From positions 65,664 through 99,742 of the forward strand of contig JAOAKB010000004.1 in the NCBI GenBank assembly GCA_026413865.1: a stretch of 34,079 bases of DNA. Reading direction: 5' to 3'. The notes below the pieces were generated by a model. The model saw nothing but the letters and a program-made list of their open reading frames with translations, did not search any database and was not told the origin of the DNA. The DNA is from Nitrososphaeria archaeon. Its GTDB lineage: Archaea > Thermoproteota > Nitrososphaeria > JACIWG01. Made by a program: the position numbers and the translations under genes. Shown piece after piece: positions 32,108-34,079 of this stretch (position 1 is the stretch's first letter; the number at the start of each line of letters is the position of its first letter).

Positions 32108-32335
32108 TTAGGTTTTTATTACATATTTTGTTGCTAGTCTTATGTCTTCTGCTTTTATTGTCTTTCTTCCTGCGTGTGTTGAAAGTTCTACTGCATGTCT
32201 TCCTATTTCTACACCTATTTGGTCTAAGGTCTTTGCTAACTCTATTAGTGCATCTTCACCAGCTCTTGTTGCACCTGCCTTCTTTAGTATCCTATATATT
32301 GGAGCGAGACCAAATTCAAATTCTTCAGGCGACAT
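32108..32335 (-). CDS. Archaeal histone
   Basis: The 75-residue single histone fold has three helices: FGLAPIYRILKKAGATRAGEDAL, LAKTLDQIGVEIGRHAVELSTHAG, and IKAEDIRLATKYVI. The key loop residues R-K-T (GRKTIK) contact DNA. The N-terminus is about 6-8 residues longer than the HMf type. ATG at 32335 is preferred because a TATA-like CTTTATAGG lies about 25 bases upstream; a GTG five codons earlier is possible. Histone packaging excludes Sulfolobales-like groups that rely on Alba and Cren7. Confidence 0.93.
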   Translation of the reverse strand: MSPEEFEFGLAPIYRILKKAGATRAGEDALIELAKTLDQIGVEIGRHAVELSTHAGRKTIKAEDIRLATKYVIKT

Positions 32336-32390
32336 CTTTCCTCTTAACACCCCCTTTCCTATAAAGAGTTTATTTTTTGGACTATATTTG

Positions 32391-32406
32391 TTTTATGGCC
32401 ATAAAA
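32391..32406. repeat. Perfect 16-base palindrome near the histone gene
   Basis: TTTTATGGCCATAAAA is fully self-complementary and lies 56-71 bases upstream of the histone start. It could be an operator. Its core TATGG-CCATA recurs at 8708-8724. Confidence 0.4.
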
Positions 32407-32492
32407 ATTGGAAAATATTTTAAAATAACTATAATAGAAGAGAAAACACAGTTTAGTAATATTTTTGATATAAAATAATTTTTGTTAATATG

Positions 32493-33563
32493 TTAGAGGA
32501 GCTTTTCTACATTCAAGTTTAATACTATTTCTGATATGTCGCTTGCATATTCTGCGGTTCTACGTATACTTTCTACAATCAACCTTAAGATTGGAACATT
32601 AGCATCATTGATTTTTTCTATTAAATTTATAAACTCATTTTCTATAATAGAAATCGATTTTGCCTTAGAGATAACATTGTCAGCGAGAATATAATCATTT
32701 TTGTAAAGGGAAGTCATAGCTTCTTCAAATGTTCTTTTTGCAAACAAACTAATTTCAAAAATCTTTTCCATTATAGAATCGCTTATAGGAGCGTTTAATA
32801 ATGTGATATTTTCAGCGATCTTGACTAAATGGTCAGCAATTCTTTCCACAAACTTTACAATAACCCTGTAGCCTAGACAATCTCTTGGACTTGAAAGACC
32901 ACTTATTTTAAGAATCTTTTCATTTTCTACTGCAGCTTTTAATTGTCTTATAATATAAAGATATAAACGATCAACTTCGTCATCAACCTTAATTATGTCA
33001 TTGGCAAGATTTTTATCAAAGGTTTTTAATGCACTTAAGGTATCATCATACATCGAGATTATAATATTGCATGCACGTCTAAGAGCATTTTCTAATGTAA
33101 GTTCAGGATGGCCTATCAAAACACGAATTTCTAATTCTTTAGACGATTCCGAAAGCACTTCTGCACCAATCAACTTCTTCCTCAAAAAATCCTTTATCAT
33201 ATGCTTTTGCACTGATGAAAAACGCTCTTCTTTCGCTTTCAATTTTATAACACTATAGCCTACAAGGTATAAGGAGACAATTTTCCTTATTATTGAACCT
33301 AGGTCATCTTTTCCTGAAACATAGATTGTCGCCTCCTTCTTTTTTAAAGCAACTACAAATTCTTTAGGAGTTATCATAAGAGTACTTTGATCTTTTCTCG
33401 AAATAATAAGCTGACTGCCTTGCTTAAGATTTAAACTTTCAACCCACCTTTTTGGCAAAGAAATAATGTATGTTGATTTACCTGTAAGCTGTATTTTTCT
33501 AACTTCTCCAGCATCTAATTCTTTATCAGAAACACCATTGTCTAAATAGTTGTAGATAGACAT
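32493..33563 (-). CDS. PhoU-type phosphate regulator with AbrB/SpoVT N-terminal domain
   Basis: The 356-residue protein begins with a SpoVT/AbrB swapped-hairpin DNA-binding domain (about 18-68; VRKIQLTGKSTYIISLPKRWV, LNLKQGSQLII) and continues with PhoU helical repeats (about 115-350; E-D/E-x-x-x-R motifs such as KVDDEVDRLY and FVERIADHLVKIAENI). Bacterial PhoU regulates phosphate uptake by contacting Pst and PhoR. The fusion with a DNA-binding domain is common in archaea. It is divergent from PstS, which supports phosphate control. Confidence 0.88.
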   Translation of the reverse strand: MSIYNYLDNGVSDKELDAGEVRKIQLTGKSTYIISLPKRWVESLNLKQGSQLIISRKDQSTLMITPKEFVVALKKKEATIYVSGKDDLGSIIRKIVSLYLVGYSVIKLKAKEERFSSVQKHMIKDFLRKKLIGAEVLSESSKELEIRVLIGHPELTLENALRRACNIIISMYDDTLSALKTFDKNLANDIIKVDDEVDRLYLYIIRQLKAAVENEKILKISGLSSPRDCLGYRVIVKFVERIADHLVKIAENITLLNAPISDSIMEKIFEISLFAKRTFEEAMTSLYKNDYILADNVISKAKSISIIENEFINLIEKINDANVPILRLIVESIRRTAEYASDISEIVLNLNVEKLL

Positions 33564-33592
33564 TATAGTTCTCTATATATTATTTGGATAAT

Positions 33593-33603
33593 CTATATAA
33601 AAG
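33593..33603. promoter_or_regulatory. Shared TATA-like element between PhoU and PstS genes
   Basis: CTATATAAAAG lies in the 68-base spacer, centred about 34 bases from both ATG codons (33632 rightward, 33563 leftward). Read leftward it is CTTTTATATAG. It may serve both genes, or AATAATATATAG nearer PhoU may be a second box. Confidence 0.4.
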
Positions 33604-33631
33604 TTACTGTTTTGACCGTCTATTGAGCACT

Positions 33632-34079
33632 ATGAATAAAAATCTGTTAATTGGGATAGGTGCAGTAATAATAGTGGTATTTGGAATAATCTTTGCAGCC
33701 CCATTACTTCAACCAAAGACAGAAACAATAACACAGACCTTAGTTACTACAGTAACAACTTCCACTGCTACTACAGTAGTCCAGCCTACCACAACATCTA
33801 TAGTTACAACATCTATAATCACAGTAACTCCTACCACTACAACATCTAAGACCATAATGCTTAATGGTGCAGGAGCATCATTCCCATACCCACTACTTTC
33901 AACAATGATAGTACAATACAACAAAATTTACCCTAACATAATGATAAACTATCAGTCAATAGGAAGTGGAGGGGGGATTAGACAACATACAAACAAGACA
34001 GTAGACTTTGGAGCAACAGATGCACCATTAAATGAAGACCAAAGAAAAGCAGCACCAAATACCCTACATATACCAATTA
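33632..34079 (+). CDS. pstS: Phosphate ABC transporter substrate-binding protein PstS, truncated by the window edge
   Basis: The first 149 residues are visible; the frame is still open at the last base. An N-terminal hydrophobic anchor (about 5-24) is followed by a Thr/Val-rich linker of about 45 residues (30-75), typical of archaeal surface-tethered binding proteins. The PstS domain then begins with LNGAGASFPYPLLS (77-90), QSIGSGGGI (108-116) and FGATDAPL (126-133), the phosphate-binding motifs. It is divergent from the AbrB-PhoU gene. Confidence 0.9.
   Translation, partial: MNKNLLIGIGAVIIVVFGIIFAAPLLQPKTETITQTLVTTVTTSTATTVVQPTTTSIVTTSIITVTPTTTTSKTIMLNGAGASFPYPLLSTMIVQYNKIYPNIMINYQSIGSGGGIRQHTNKTVDFGATDAPLNEDQRKAAPNTLHIPI

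Noticed and set aside
32128-32423. Plus-strand open frames over the histone gene
   Set aside because: Leu- and Phe-rich antisense shadows of the conserved histone fold.
33709-33924. Val/Thr-rich 71-codon frame on the minus strand
   Set aside because: It is the antisense of the Thr/Val-rich linker of PstS; low-complexity codons create the open frame.
1-34079. Insertion sequences, integrase sites, rRNA genes and CRISPR arrays
   Set aside because: No transposase or integrase motifs, no long terminal inverted repeats, no rRNA sequence and no repeat-spacer pattern were seen by reading both strands.

Overview
The window is AT-rich archaeal DNA, densely packed and coded on both strands. Archaeal or eukaryote-type informational genes include ribosomal proteins eL38, eL40 and eS17, a histone, a TFB, an Lsm protein (SmAP3), archaeal TgtA, Cgi121 of KEOPS, an AK6/Fap7-type kinase, archaeal triosephosphate isomerase and pyruvoyl-dependent arginine decarboxylase. 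Many genes have a GGTG(A) Shine-Dalgarno a few bases before the start; others have a TATA-like element about 25-30 bases before the start and look leaderless. eL38 together with a histone and a two-component system suggests a TACK-type archaeon outside the classic Sulfolobales. That placement is an inference.

Layout: 1-5.8 kb holds tRNA-Val(CAC), eL40, a ThDP-dependent decarboxylase/synthase-like enzyme, a lone PK_C-domain protein, and a membrane-tethered winged-helix regulator divergent from a large extracytoplasmic beta-propeller protein. 5.8-8.6 kb is a soluble two-component pair (PAS-GAF-GAF histidine kinase and a receiver-only regulator). 8.9-12.3 kb holds arginine decarboxylase, eL38, and an operon of a beta-CASP nuclease, an archaemetzincin and a presenilin-type intramembrane protease. 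12.4-15.1 kb holds a PAC2 protein, TgtA and SmAP3.

15.2-23.2 kb is the most distinctive part: a divergent TFB paralogue followed by a two-armed Tad/type IV pilus-like cluster. The leftward arm encodes five overlapping proteins, each with one N-terminal membrane helix, including a 45-aa one. The rightward arm encodes a secretion ATPase, two short T2SSF-type membrane proteins, a Flp-sized 63-aa pilin and a HerA/VirB4-like ATPase. The arms diverge from a 53-base spacer with one symmetric TATA-like element.

23.1-28.6 kb holds AK6 with a zinc-ribbon microprotein, a signal-less HtrA protease, a zinc-ribbon protein, HtpX with an EF-hand insert, TatA, TatC and TIM. 28.6-32.4 kb holds a 35-aa acidic microprotein, a YrdC/TsaC-like protein meeting Cgi121 tail to tail (both t6A-related), a leftward operon of TatD, eS17, a ubiquitin-like protein ending in GG, a phosphoribosyltransferase and Cgi121, then tRNA-Glu(CUC) and a histone. 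The right edge has AbrB-PhoU divergent from a truncated PstS.

Two architectural themes recur. Six of nine tail-to-tail gene pairs overlap at their 3' ends (4 to 101 bases). Several divergent pairs appear to share one symmetric TATA element. No rRNA, insertion sequence or CRISPR array was seen.
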